A stretch of 64,000 nucleotides of DNA from Polytrichum commune. Taxonomy: Eukaryota > Streptophyta > Polytrichopsida > Polytrichales > Polytrichaceae. Of this stretch, positions 49,001 to 61,000 are shown one piece after another; position 1 is the stretch's first letter; every line of letters starts with the position of its first letter. A program made the translations under genes and the position numbers. The DNA lies in assembly GCA_950295325.1 (NCBI GenBank), contig OX485809.1, positions 1,302,001 through 1,366,000 on the forward strand, in the 5' to 3' direction. The notes beneath the pieces were generated by a model, which saw only the letters and a program-made list of their open reading frames with translations, was not told the origin of the DNA and searched no databases.

Positions 49001-51812
49001 AAGACCCCTTACAACCGTTAAGGACATGAGATACAAACTTCTCTAAAGATTGAGAGCCATTGACACATCCAAGGTTAATATGAACCATGAGTTGAGGCAT
49101 AACTTTGGCTTCATTTGAGGCTCAGGTGTGTCACTATCTATCCACTACTAAGGGCTACTACACACACGAGACTGAAGGGCCCATGCTCTTTGCATTCTAA
49201 GATCTCTCATTGGTTGCAAAAGGCCGAGACTGTTCAAGTTCACTTCACACTAGAAGGTCTACATGGATTCTTTCATGACAAAATATGGATAATGTTTGAA
49301 GGTATGACAGAATATGCGTCAAGCCCACCTCCAAGAGGTAGGCTTGACGCAAATTATGGCAAACCATGTTGGTTAAACAGTTGGTACGGCCTTTGAATGA
49401 AAGTTGAGGGCCCTCACAATTACGTGGTCACGGCCCTTGGCTCGTGTATGAAGTGGCCCTGAGTATGGATTTTACATGCTTGATTGTGTTCTCATGTGAT
49501 AATTATCAACGCCCCATGATTTGATTGTTAGGTAAGCAATTGGAAGATGCATTCACAATCCCCATACAAGACAACCCTTGTTGAGAGGAGGTTTAATGAG
49601 CGATGCTTACAAAGAACCCACATATTAGCTCATGGCTTGCAATGATAGTGGTGTGATTCCAAACAACTATGTCATATTTTTACATTTATGTACATGCATA
49701 AATTTGGAATTGGTCAATGCCAACATGCATTGGCAAACATCATGTCATTGCCAGTCCTTCAAATATATCATAGACAATGGTGCTCTTTGTATCAAATACC
49801 AAACTCAATTACATGGACCAAAGGTATTGTGGATATTCATCTCCAAAAATGCACTCTTTCAATTGCAAGTGTTTCCAAGGGTTGTATGTCCACATATGGT
49901 GCATGAACTACACTAACTTAATATTATATTTAGTGTCACCAATTCTATTTGTCTTGCTCAATAGCAATTGTAAGCCGCTTGTGTAGTGTCACCAACACGA
50001 AATGCAAACCTGACATTACTTGTCATTGCCCGTTAGATAATTTGGGGATTATGGATTCACAATGTTGCAATTACTGTCACTTACTTAGTGGGATTTTCAT
50101 CCAAAGTTCAATCATTTCTAATACTATTTCATTACAAAAATGTTAAGATGTGGAATATACCAAATGTTGTTTCAATAATTGGCATTTCGGATGAACTAAA
50201 AGTAAGTTGGGATGACAGGTACTTGTGAATTTATTCATAAGAAGTGTGATTAGAAAAGTTGCCACAATGACATAAAACACCATATGACACTAAATACAAT
50301 ATGTAGAATAGTGTTGAATATGGATGGGTGACAATGTTATGCATGAGTTTAGCGATGTGCAAAATGTTTTGGAATTCTTTGTGGAAGTTGCAACTTGAAA
50401 CCGCACTAGTCTTATAAACCAAATATTCGAGGACGATATAGTGAAATAATATTGATTTTAAAGTTCATGAAGCCAAAAGGCTTATGGGGCTAAAAGTACA
50501 TCAAGATGGTGTCAAACTGGCTAATTCCCTAGATAGAGGCTACACTACTTGTCCCATTCACTGAGGGTGGTCTGATAAAGCGTGTGGGAAATTAGTGAAG
50601 ACGATACCAATTCTTTTACACTATGAAATTAGTGCCGCCAAAAGATCTAGGGTTTCGGGAGCCAAAATGTTAGAGTGTCTGAAACTCTCAATGCACACCC
50701 TCTTAAACTTCTTAGTGTTAGGAGATGTCTCGGGAGTGAGTGGTGCCGATTGAAAACAAGAGAAAGCCGTCTCCCCAAGCTCACAAAAATAAAATATGCA
50801 CTCTAAAAAAACATTAGAGAACACATCAATTTTTCTTGAAACGTATGGTAAATGAGCATGTATTTATGAGTTTAGTATCACTCAATAAAACTTCCAGCCC
50901 TTACAGACTCGAGATTCGGCAAAATAGTGTGTGTTTTGGGAATTAATATCACCCACACTACATGTCATCATTAGTCTAGTAGCCAACAAGTACAACCTTG
51001 AACTCGATGGTCCAATTCAAAGAAAGGCTTGAGACTGCGTAATACATGTGCATTTACACACACATACTCTTGAAGTAAGGTTTATTGATCTATTTAAAGT
51101 GAGGTGCTTTGTACGGGGCGATTGCTCTCACCTTCCATGAAGGTTTACCCCAACTTTTGCTACCACACTAGACGGCAAATATCTTCCGGAACCCAAAATT
51201 GAGTATGAGGCTCCTCTTGGTTTATTTAGGAATCAAAGCACGTCATATCCTTCCACCCTTTTGTTTCCTTCAAATAAAAAACACAAAACCAAACCTCTCA
51301 TCTTGAGTGCCAAACACATTTTGTATTGTGTGTGAAATACTCCTTTCATCAACATCCTCGAACCCTTTCTTAAAAATAGATGATCCGAAGCCCATCCACC
51401 AAATAAGTTGATTAGGGTCAAAAGAAGTAGGCTTTCAAGTTCATTGTATCATCAATATAGACACATTGAACTTGGGAGCAGTGTTCGGGGAGATTTTTTT
51501 TTGGGTCATAATCGGTTAAAACCCTAGTGCTTCCAAGTCCAACCGGTTACATATTTCGGGTTCTTCCTTCACTAATGTGAGGTATATTCCATAGATTCCT
51601 CTAAAATGATGGGTAATTTTCCCGAAGTCTTGAGCTTCGACCGGTTCATCTGTAACTAGCCACCCCCGTTCATTGCTTTGGATGTCCTTCACTCCACATT
51701 TTGAGCCGATTCTCAATTTGCTTTTTGATTTATTCTATTTTACTCTAGCATTGGTACACATTCCTAATTTAGTTTTTAGTGTTTCTTGTTTCGTTTAGAA
51801 GAAGACTTACCC
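49001..51812. other. Intergenic AT-rich DNA; a small perfect-stem hairpin near 49315
   Basis: No gene is recognised. Open frames are short and unremarkable. At 49315-49351, TGCGTCAAGCCCACC pairs with GGTAGGCTTGACGCA across a short loop (14 of 15 bases). Confidence 0.45.
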
Positions 51813-51822
51813 TTTCAATATG

Positions 51823-52133
51823 GCCCTGGGTTAAATCACATCTATGTTCAGTTGGGCCCTGCCTCTCTCACGCCTCTTTCACTGTCCAATTTTCCTGCAT
51901 GCACCTGCGTGGGAACTCTTCCTCGTTGGGAACCGATGTGATAATACCCGGTCAAAATTATAAACATTCATGGCATAAGTGACCATGCGCTTGATGGCTT
52001 AAATAACCGGGTGTTATCACATTGGTTCCCAACGGGGAAGAGTTCCCACACAGGTGTGGCAGGAAGACCGGGCAGTGAAGGAGGCGTGGGAGGGGCGGGG
52101 CCTAGCCGAACACAAATGTGGTTTAGCCCGGGG
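51823..52133. mobile_element. Mutator-like foldback element, 311 bp, with 10-bp target-site duplication
   Basis: Almost the whole element is two inverted arms of about 130 bases: the left begins GCCCTGGGTTAAATCACATC and holds TGGGAACTCTTCC. The right holds GGAAGAGTTCCCA and ends GTGGTTTAGCCCGGGG. It is flanked by exact direct repeats TTTCAATATG at 51813-51822 and 52134-52143. Long inverted ends plus a 9-11 bp duplication are diagnostic of MULEs. A longer relative lies at 56905-58087. There is no transposase, so it is non-autonomous. Confidence 0.88.
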
Positions 52134-52143
52134 TTTCAATATG

Positions 52144-53582
52144 CGCCCCCCTGCATCCCAAAAACAATGTGCAAGAGAAAGGAACCAAGTGTTTACATGG
52201 TCAATGGGTCTTTAAATGGATACGTTTTCATACTAGCCCGCTTCTCCTATAAGATACGAAACACGCAATTTAGTACGAGACGGTTAGCAAATCCAAATCA
52301 AAGTCGTAGACACTTTCCTCATGATTTCTGGAGCTCATACGAATATCATATTCATAATTCAAGCGAAGATTACATGGCTCTCCCCCGGGATCATATGGCT
52401 CTCGCTTGCAAACAAAGTCATTAGTATTCTATTTCTTAATCACATCAATAACTACGAAATCGTTGGAGAAATCTCGCCTCACGTCCTTGGCCTATTGCCA
52501 ACTCGTTGAAGAATACCAATAACAACTCAAACGATGCGAGTCTCGTGACGTCAATGGGCAACTCCTAGTGTGACCAATACGGGTGTTTAGGGTTGGTAAA
52601 AGTGGAACTTATGCAATGTTTGGTGTTGATTTGCATGCACTTTAGGCTTGTGAGTCGACGCTTGTGTTGATCAAGTGGGGAGAGTTTTACAAGACCTTAC
52701 GTATGACCTTAAGAGCCTCACTCTCTCTCTCTCTCTCTACACATGTGTTCTCATAACAACCCGTGCGTGTTCAAAACGTTACACTTTGAGCGTTAAAAGT
52801 GCATGTTTTGGGTAGAAAGTTGTGGGAAGATTACTAAGAAGGGGAAAGGATGCCACATATCTTGGTCTCATCTCTAGACATGCGATGGGATGGCCCACAA
52901 GGTGTCCAAAACGCGCAGACCTAGAGAGGAGGATAAGCTTATAGCTTGTGTTGGTGGCGGCTCCGACACTTTCCCAAAGTCTCCATTGGCCTCCTCAAAG
53001 TGAAGCCACCTAACCTAACCTAACCTAAATAGTTGGTGGTAATGCCGATGGGAATCGGGAAGCTTCCGGGCTAAGTTGGATGTAGTTGACCCCCCGGTGT
53101 GAGAATCACAAGGTAATTTGCCTATTTACCCGTGTTGGCTTTTACCAATCGAGTAGCCTAGTAACTTAGGAGTGTGTGTGGGGGTGCTTTTTTCCCGTAT
53201 AAATTAATTCATTAGTTCGGTTTTGTGAGTGAATGCATGTTGGTTGCGCAAAGCAAAATGAAGAATGGTAATTGGAATATTTTTTTGTAGTATCCGGGTT
53301 CAAAGTTGGCGATGGGATGCATTTCTATTCTAAAATTTGGAGTTAGGTCACAAGGGGGAGTTAATATGGCTAAGATGTTGGTGATGACATTGGTTGTGTA
53401 TGTTAGGTGACATTTGATGCAGAGTGGTTGTGAACCACGTTGTCCCATTGGGATTTTTGGCCCATTTTTTCAAGTTTTAAGCCTAAACGAAATGAAAAAC
53501 AAAAATAAAAATAAAAAATGGTCTTATTCTTTTTGGCGCAATTTGGCTTCATGGAGCCCCCCCCCCCTTGGCAAAATAAACC

Positions 53583-53623
<41 letters not shown>

Positions 53624-53765
53624 TTGGCTTGGCGGGGTTCCAAAGGGAGCGAGATCCTATAGGGAAGTTTTTCAGACACACCCTAATATTGGAGTAGTTC
53701 CTACTTATCCAACTTTCTAATAGAACTACATTAAATTGAAGAGAGATAATCATTGTATACAAGTG
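52144..53765. other. Intergenic DNA with simple repeats
   Basis: No gene. 52230-52400 shares AGCCCGCTTCTCCTA and GGTTAGCAAATCCAAAT phrases with 55685-55760, so it is another copy of that dispersed repeat. A CT repeat lies at about 52722-52738, four CTAAC units at about 53009-53028, a C11 run at 53557-53567, and an AC repeat at 53586-53618. Confidence 0.6.
53586..53618 (+). repeat. AC dinucleotide microsatellite, about 16 units
   Basis: An uninterrupted alternating A and C run, followed by TATAT. It is preceded by an 11-base C homopolymer about 20 bases upstream. Likely polymorphic in length. Confidence 0.95.
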
Positions 53766-54160
53766 TTCTAGTGTTCTAGTGTTGGATGGTATCATTTATT
53801 TCTTATACCATATGGGTATCTATAACGAGGATTTCACACTTTACAATACCAATAGTTTATGGATGTTTGATGGTGTTTTGTTAACAATATCATTAAGGTC
53901 TATATACCATTAAAAAGTCTTCATACCTAGATAAAATTGTCCTAAGTCAATATTGTCATAATAAATTTGTGAATAGGGTTTAGAATGGCATTGACCCAAA
54001 TAATAACTTAGATATACAAAGATTTTTTTCATCTCGAGATACCCACCAAATCTCAATATAGGACTAGTTCTACAAGTTTGATATCCACGGGTAGGTTTTT
54101 AAATACCATTATTGATTATTGATACCATGCATACATCTATATATCAAACCAACGTTGAAG
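53766..54160. mobile_element. Family B MITE, intergenic copy
   Basis: The left end TTCTAGTGTTGGATGGTATC and right end ATATCAAACCAACGTTGAAGG are diverged inverted ends. The interior shares ATCTATAACGAGGATTTCAC, TATACCATTAAAA and TTGATACCATGCATACA with the GST-intron copy at 40053-40424, in the same order. Confidence 0.75.
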
Positions 54161-55684
54161 GATACCTCTCATCCATCCCACATAAAAACCTTACCCCAAA
54201 AGTTATAGCTTTGTGGTCGATTCATCTCAAATGGCTCATATTGTATTACTTCGGGGTTTGTCAAAGTTAGTAACCTCCATGATGCATACTATATAACGGA
54301 TTTTATAGAACGAATGAGAGATACGCTCATATGCAACAATTCCCTCTCCACTACTAAATTGTCATGTCAGTGTGAGTAACATTAATTCTTTAAAACCCAC
54401 ATAAATTCTCAATCAATTTCAAGGCTTCAATTTTAAATTGGTGTGGGGCCACATCAAATGCTTTTATAGGACTCTATTGATGTGGTTGACTATTTTATTT
54501 TACGTTGTGTTTGGACTTGAACTAATACTCAAAGTGTCGGTCAGATGTCTTCACGAGAACTTAGGGGAAGACTCAAAGTCTTGTGTCTACATTAATTTCA
54601 CATGATTGGATCATTACTTACTCAATCCACATTAATTTTCCACCCACACTAATAAGACAATTTGGTGTAGTTATTAGGTTGAGAAGCCAAATTCTTGGAC
54701 CCGTCACCATTGTGTTAATTGAAGTGCTAGTCCCAAGGGTCATGTACAACTATACTAAGTGCATATTGTTTGTACTTATTATGTTTGCCTAGTTGACATA
54801 TGTAATATCTGCAAGTTGCATAGATTGATTGTCTTTATTATTCGGCATCAAATGAAGTTTTCCATATATAAGGAAAAAACACACCTCATCAAAATCCCTA
54901 ATACTAATTTTCAGACATTTTTGCCAAATTTGAGAGTCAAAAAATAAGTGAGAGAATCTATGTGTATCAATCAGAGAGTACTATCAACACCATAAGTTTT
55001 TACACCGAATCCCAAAATGTTCGAGGAACGTAGGAGTCCATCCATAGAAACCTTGGGGTTCAACTTGGAGGAGCCAACCATGACCATTGATCAAACATTG
55101 TAGCACTACGTTGTTTGCAAAGGTTTTATACATTAGGATTAACGACTTTATGATTGAACAATGGCGAATTTGAACCCACCATTTACTCCCACCTCTTTAC
55201 TCACCATTTGTACCCCAAGTTGTACCCCAAGTTGCATGTTACATGTTGTTCCGCTTGTCGGTGTCTAGGTTGTCTAGGTACGGCCTATAAAGTCACCCCA
55301 AGTGTTGGTAAGTGTTCTAGTCAAATGGGGCTCAAGCTTGTTTCTTTTCTAGTTTTCTCTTGTTTAGGGAAGATATGTGTTGAATATCACATGGCAATTC
55401 GTGATAAGCATTACCTACATAGTTGTGAAAGGAAGAGGTTATTAGAAGATTCGGAAATCGGTAGATTGATATCTTCCACTAAGTTAATAAGAAGCCGGCA
55501 AGGACTCTCACATTCAAGCACATGGGACGGTTACCACCATTTTAAATGGATTGGAGGATGAAAATACCCCTCGAAGTACTTTATTGGCTTCAATACATTG
55601 CCTACTCACACCATCCCCCCCCCCCTCCCCTCCTTGATGCCATTTTCAAGATAGATGAGTCTTAAATGGTTATTTTTTCCCGAC
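54161..55684. other. Intergenic DNA, nothing recognised
   Basis: A plus-strand open frame of about 135 codons (55154-55561) has an internal direct repeat of TACCCCAAGTTG and no recognisable domain. I do not call it a gene. Confidence 0.4.
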
Positions 55685-56250
55685 TAGCCCACTTCTCCTA
55701 GGATATGAAACACGTAACTAGCATCATACGAGATGGTTAGCAAATCCAAATGGAGGTTTTAGTCACTTTCCTTGTAGTTTTCAGAGCTCATATGAATATT
55801 TTATTCATTATCGAAGTGAAGATTTTTGTTTCTTGTTAAATGGGCAAACGGATCTCCTCCGTCCCCAAAATGTTGACTATTGAGTCTGGAATGCATTTCA
55901 TATTTTGAGCACACAATCCAATCTCTATTTGAACACATGTTGTTTGGTATATTTTCTTGGATCCGTACCAAATCACATGCCACCCAAGAATAGGTGTAGA
56001 ATTAAGATAAGTAATTGATTCAAGCACATCCACCTTCCACGAAGATTGCCATAGAGATTGTTGTTAGAGTAAAATTGAGTGGGTCTTAACTGGTTCGTTT
56101 GCTTAGTCCATACATATTTGATCGGTATGTGGTTTGGTGAGGATCAAAGAGCAAACATCATAAAGACACGTGTTAGAAAAAGATTGGACTACGTCTTCAA
56201 ACTTTAATAACTACTCTATACTCAACAGCGAACCCTCGATATTAATAACT
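55685..56250. repeat. Dispersed repeat cluster related to family A
   Basis: 55685-56020 matches the M3KE intron repeat at 5090-5378 (TTTTCAGAGCTCATATGAAT, TTATTCATTATCGAAGTG, then AATAGGTGTAGAATTAAGAT). 56085-56250 is a second, inverted family A-like piece (TTAACTGGTTCGTTTGCTTA, then TATTTGATCGGTATGTGGTT, then GGATCAAAGAGCAAACATC). Confidence 0.65.
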
Positions 56251-56894
56251 ACTCTACACTCATTTCTATTATGAAGGAGACCATGTCAAAGAAGGGCATG
56301 GTAGGAGCAAACAACAAACACCACATGGACCTCGTCCCTCCAAGGCCCGAGGGGTGAAGCATGTTCTAGGATGTATTATGAAACAAATTTTTTTCAAGGG
56401 TTTTCCTAATAAAGAAGGAAATAAAATAAGAAACTTTTGACTCAATTATAAGACACCATCAAATAATCACATCCATTCGGTTAGAAATATAGATTTATAA
56501 ATTACATTGCTGAACTCCTATGATGAATTTAGAAATAAAAACTTAGAAATTAATCGCATTCACCAATTTCTTGAAATGTCTTCATGAGAAATCTAGTGAC
56601 TTTGGTTCGCATTACATATTGTACAGATCTTTAAGAAGTTGCAAGCATAAGATCACCTTGAGTGATCAAAATGACCTTTGGACGTGACCATTTCATAAGG
56701 TATGGAGGATAAATATGCAAATATTTCAAAATTGATCTTTTGGAGGTGATAGAAAATTTCAATAGTTACATCTTGAAATATTTATTTTATAGCAAGATCC
56801 CATCGTTTAAAATTGAGCGTCCCATATTGGGACGTTCGAACCAACAAGGGTTATGAGTGTTGGGTCTTGATGTTGACTTAGCTCCACATACTAT
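56251..56894. other. Intergenic AT-rich DNA, nothing recognised
   Basis: No open frame of note and no clear repeat unit. It immediately precedes the MULE-type element at 56905. Confidence 0.4.
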
Positions 56895-56904
56895 ATCATT
56901 GAAG

Positions 56905-58087
56905 CCCTGGGTTAGATCACAACTTCATTCGGCTAGGCCCCACCCCTCCCATGCCTCCTACACTGCCCAATCTTCCTCATCTTCCATGTCTGCACCTGCA
57001 TGGGAACTCTTCCTTGTTGCGAACTAATGTAACAATACCTTGTCACTTAACTCCAAAGTGGTATGGAGGATAAAAACTATCCTCGACTATTTTCAATCCG
57101 AACGTGGAGGCATTTGCCGAACTGTACTAGAAAAAAATCAATAAAGAGCGATTGTACAAATCAGTGAGACCAACCCAACGACACTAAAAACAACAAATTT
57201 GAGGATGGACTATAATTTCTATGAAGCTCGAAAGATTTAGGCTATCATGCAAATTGCAAAGTTTTAGTTCACCTGACTCTTCCCCGGGCGTTGACTTCCT
57301 ACATGGTTCACGTGTACTTGGAGTTCGTTGGCCGAAGATCTAGCCGCTCAAAGTGGCTCAAATTTTTTAATGAAGTTGCACTTGCTATAAGTTGTAATGT
57401 GGGCGCTTGGATTTGCATATTTTTCACTTCACAAATTCTCCCGAATTTATGTAAGAATGCTATTATGTTTGCAATTTTTGACAACCCTATGTACACGACA
57501 TCGTAGTTTTTGAAAAAAAAAATTCAAGTGGAGAGGGGAGCTAGTATGTGGAGCTCAAATTTCTTAGTTGGAGTCGCAGTGGAATTTGGAGTGTTGCTAG
57601 CTGTACCGAGGAATGAGGCAAGAAAAAGCCCGAGAAACCATGCAAGTTGTTCATTATTGACAAATGCTTTCAATGCAAAAAAAAATATTGAAAAAGAGAA
57701 TGGACGGTTGCAATTTTTTGAGGTGATTTGCTACACCCTCCTTTTATACGGTTGGATTTACATCTATAGCCATCGATCTCCCCGAAGAAAAATTCAAAAA
57801 TGAACATGTGCTCCAGGGATTATTCCTCGAGGAATATCCTATGTCACTTTGAGGTTAAGCCATTAAGCTCCTTTGGCATGTGCAGGAACTCCATCAAATA
57901 ACTCGGGAATAATGAAAGTGATGTCAACTTTAATATTTGTAATTATGGCCGAGTATTGTCACATTGGTTCCCAATGAGGAAGAGTTCCCATGCAGGTGCG
58001 GACAAAGAGCATGCGGAAGACCAGGCAATGAAGAAGGCTTGGGAAGGGCAGGGCCCAACCGAATGAAGATGTGATCTAGCCCAAGAC
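56905..58087. mobile_element. Mutator-like element, 1183 bp, with about 150-bp inverted ends and 10-bp target-site duplication
   Basis: The left end CCCTGGGTTAGATCACAACT and right end GTGATCTAGCCCAAGAC are inverted arms, homologous to those of the 311-bp element at 51823. Exact direct repeats ATCATTGAAG flank it at 56895-56904 and 58088-58097. About 900 bases of internal DNA separate the arms. Its open frames (57291-57506 and 57510-57803, plus) resemble no transposase and may be captured or random sequence. Confidence 0.9.
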
Positions 58088-58097
58088 ATCATTGAAG

Positions 58098-61000
58098 GGC
58101 CTTTGTATGAAGAAAATTGAGCACTTGTGGTAAATTTAAGAATTATGTGGTCTCTCCCAATTTTTATCAAGCTTTGCCGTCGTTTTGGAAACAAAGTATC
58201 ATGGCTAGGATGGGGCAATCTCATCTATTCCCGACACCTTTGGCAAATTTGGGTGCCTAGATAGATGTGATTTGTGCTTTGATTATCTTGTTGAATCACC
58301 CTTTCGAAGTGGATTAAAAGTTCTATGACTCAAAATGTTTGCATCATACCTCATCATTCTTACGGAATTTCCAAGTAAAATATTTTGAAATCTATTGTGG
58401 ATGGGGCGAGCCACCCATTTGTGCTAACTTATCCATCTTGAAAATGCCTCACCTTTTGCATGGGATAAAGCGTTTCTTGAATAACTTATTGTGACTTTGC
58501 CAAAAACCTCATTATTGTGAGAATGTGGGACCACGAGTGAGATGCCACACTTTGCTTATAATGCCTTATTATACTTCAACATGGTGTGCAATTGGCAAAT
58601 CCATGGTCCTACCTATAATAAAGCCTCCACGAGTCCAATCACTTGTTTATGTCACGATGCGCTACATATAATGGACTTTGTTGTGTGTGCACATAGGTCA
58701 TCCTATCCCCCACTTGGTTTTTTTTTGGGGTGGGGAACCATGTGACACATACTTTGTGTCCACTAAGGTAGATTAGGTTAATTCAATTAGCTTCCTTAAT
58801 TGGACACTTATTTTTGGCTCCTAATCGAGAGTATAGTTGCCCTAATTCAATTGGATGAGTAATACATGTTGATTTAGTTGCCACCTTGATGATATTTGGG
58901 ATAGTCAACTTCATTCAAATCAAACTACACTCGCCATTCTCCATAATCAAGAGTGCTCCCCACTAAGCCCCAACACTCCTGATTTTTGTGGGCAAGTTGG
59001 GCAAATAAGGAGGCGGCATGTGGTTGTGAGGTGCCGACCAACTTGTATTGTGGGTATTCTATAATGAAAAGCCCGTTCGGCACATTTTTATTTTACCCAT
59101 GACCATTTTAAGAGACATGACACAATCCATATTGGCATTAAACTTGGTTTTCATTGGCAAATGACCCATGTAGAATCTACTAGTGATGTTGTTCATTCAC
59201 ACAACAATGAACAATGGAAGAGTTCCCCCCTATAACATGAGATAGGAAAGCATAGAATCTTTGATTCTAGAGCCTAGGTCAACACCGACCTCAGCTCCAA
59301 TTTCCACGATTTCAAAATTATTTGGTCATGATTTACAATTCCTAACATGTTGAAATGCCTAAGAAACCCTCGATAAATTATCTTCTTGTTTGTGAGCAAC
59401 TATGGCTAACCACTCCTCATAGTAGGGAAGCTAAAACATGAGCGATGAGGAGTAACATGTGAGCAAACACACCAAATATAACAATTATACACAATTTTAG
59501 CTGCCATACTTTTAAAATGGTACACATTTTATTGCAAATTTTTAGTCCTAAAGTATAATTTTTAGATTGAACAAAAGTGAAGGGGGCCTATTACCGTCAA
59601 TACTTCCAAAAATTATCAGTCCATGGTTGATTTTTATTATTACCATCTACACCAATACATGCCGCTTGTTGACATTTCCAGACATGCGGTTGAACATGAC
59701 ACTTGGTACATTACTAACACTCTACATTACGAGCAAGTTCAAGCAGTTGCATGACCTCATTGTAGGTAGATGTTGGAGCATGAATGAACTTGTCATTGTC
59801 GTAATCCATCTTGAACAAAAATTGAAATACATAGTACATATGTTTTTCAGTACATCCATTTCCTTTTTTTCCCCAAAACTTGAGATGACATTTTTGTGAA
59901 GTTCAAGGCACGCGTAATGAGGGATATCGCAAATTGTGACACAATATGCGAAATCCTCCTTGGAGATGACGTTGCTTAACACTGCAAAACATGAATATAG
60001 AATGGTAGTTTCTCCAACCACATAGTAATCGTCAATGAGATTTGTGCTTTCCATTTGTTTTTGTGATCTGATGTTGGTGTTGCTAGTTTGTGATGCACTA
60101 CCTTACCAAATCTAAAAGTTGGGTAGGCATCGGGGTCTTGTGGCTAGCATAAATGCGTTTGAGGGATGGGAGGTGTGGCAATAGCCTACAATGAGGAGAA
60201 AGTGCGTCCCTCTACTACATTTGGAACATGGTGTCTTCAAGTGCCAAAGCCTCCTCCCTTGAGAGACAAACACTTATCTTCACCAACCAAGTATTGGGTA
60301 CTATAGGCCAATACATCACATACTTCTTTTTGAGGCCACTCACACAACACTTGATGTCATCAAGGCAAAATCCAAACTCGTACTACACATTGTTGGTGGA
60401 GTGGTACTCCTTCTTACAATATTGTACGTTGGAGCAAGGATGTCATGTTTGCTAATTGTGATTCGGCATTGCACAATCTCCGTGTAATCACCTGCATTGC
60501 CTAAGATATTTTGGCAAGGTTGGGTGACATTTATACTATGTGCCATTGGAGAGAAGGGCAAACAATCTATAACACCAATGTGGTATGAGTCACACCATGC
60601 TTTGCATAATATAAATTATTCTCTATGCATGCATGTTTTGTCCTAGTGTTAGGACAAGGAATCAAGTAGTTCATTTTGTCGGGTCAATGAGAGTGACAAT
60701 CAGGCACCTGGTGGTAGATCCAGCTTCCGTTTTGTACACCCAAATAACTCCGATCCCTTCAAGGCACAATCCCTAATGTTCAAATTTTTTGCCCACACAT
60801 AAGACTTCATGGCATTTGTGAGTAGTTTGGGATCTCCACACTTGGCAATGACCTTCAATTTCAAGGATACAAAAGCAAGGCCTTCCTTGTAGAACCACCT
60901 TTCAACCATAGCATGTAATTTATAATATGCATGAGCACACAAATCAAATTGTTCATTGTTGATTTGTATAGGCGAATCATCTTGTTGCCGGACTATTGCA

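Noticed and set aside
53009..53028. Four CTAAC units resembling telomere repeat
   Set aside because: Plant telomere repeat is CCCTAAA; this is a five-base unit, only four copies, with no subtelomeric context.
53586..53618. AC repeat as Z-DNA regulatory element
   Set aside because: An ordinary microsatellite far from any gene; no reason to assign function.
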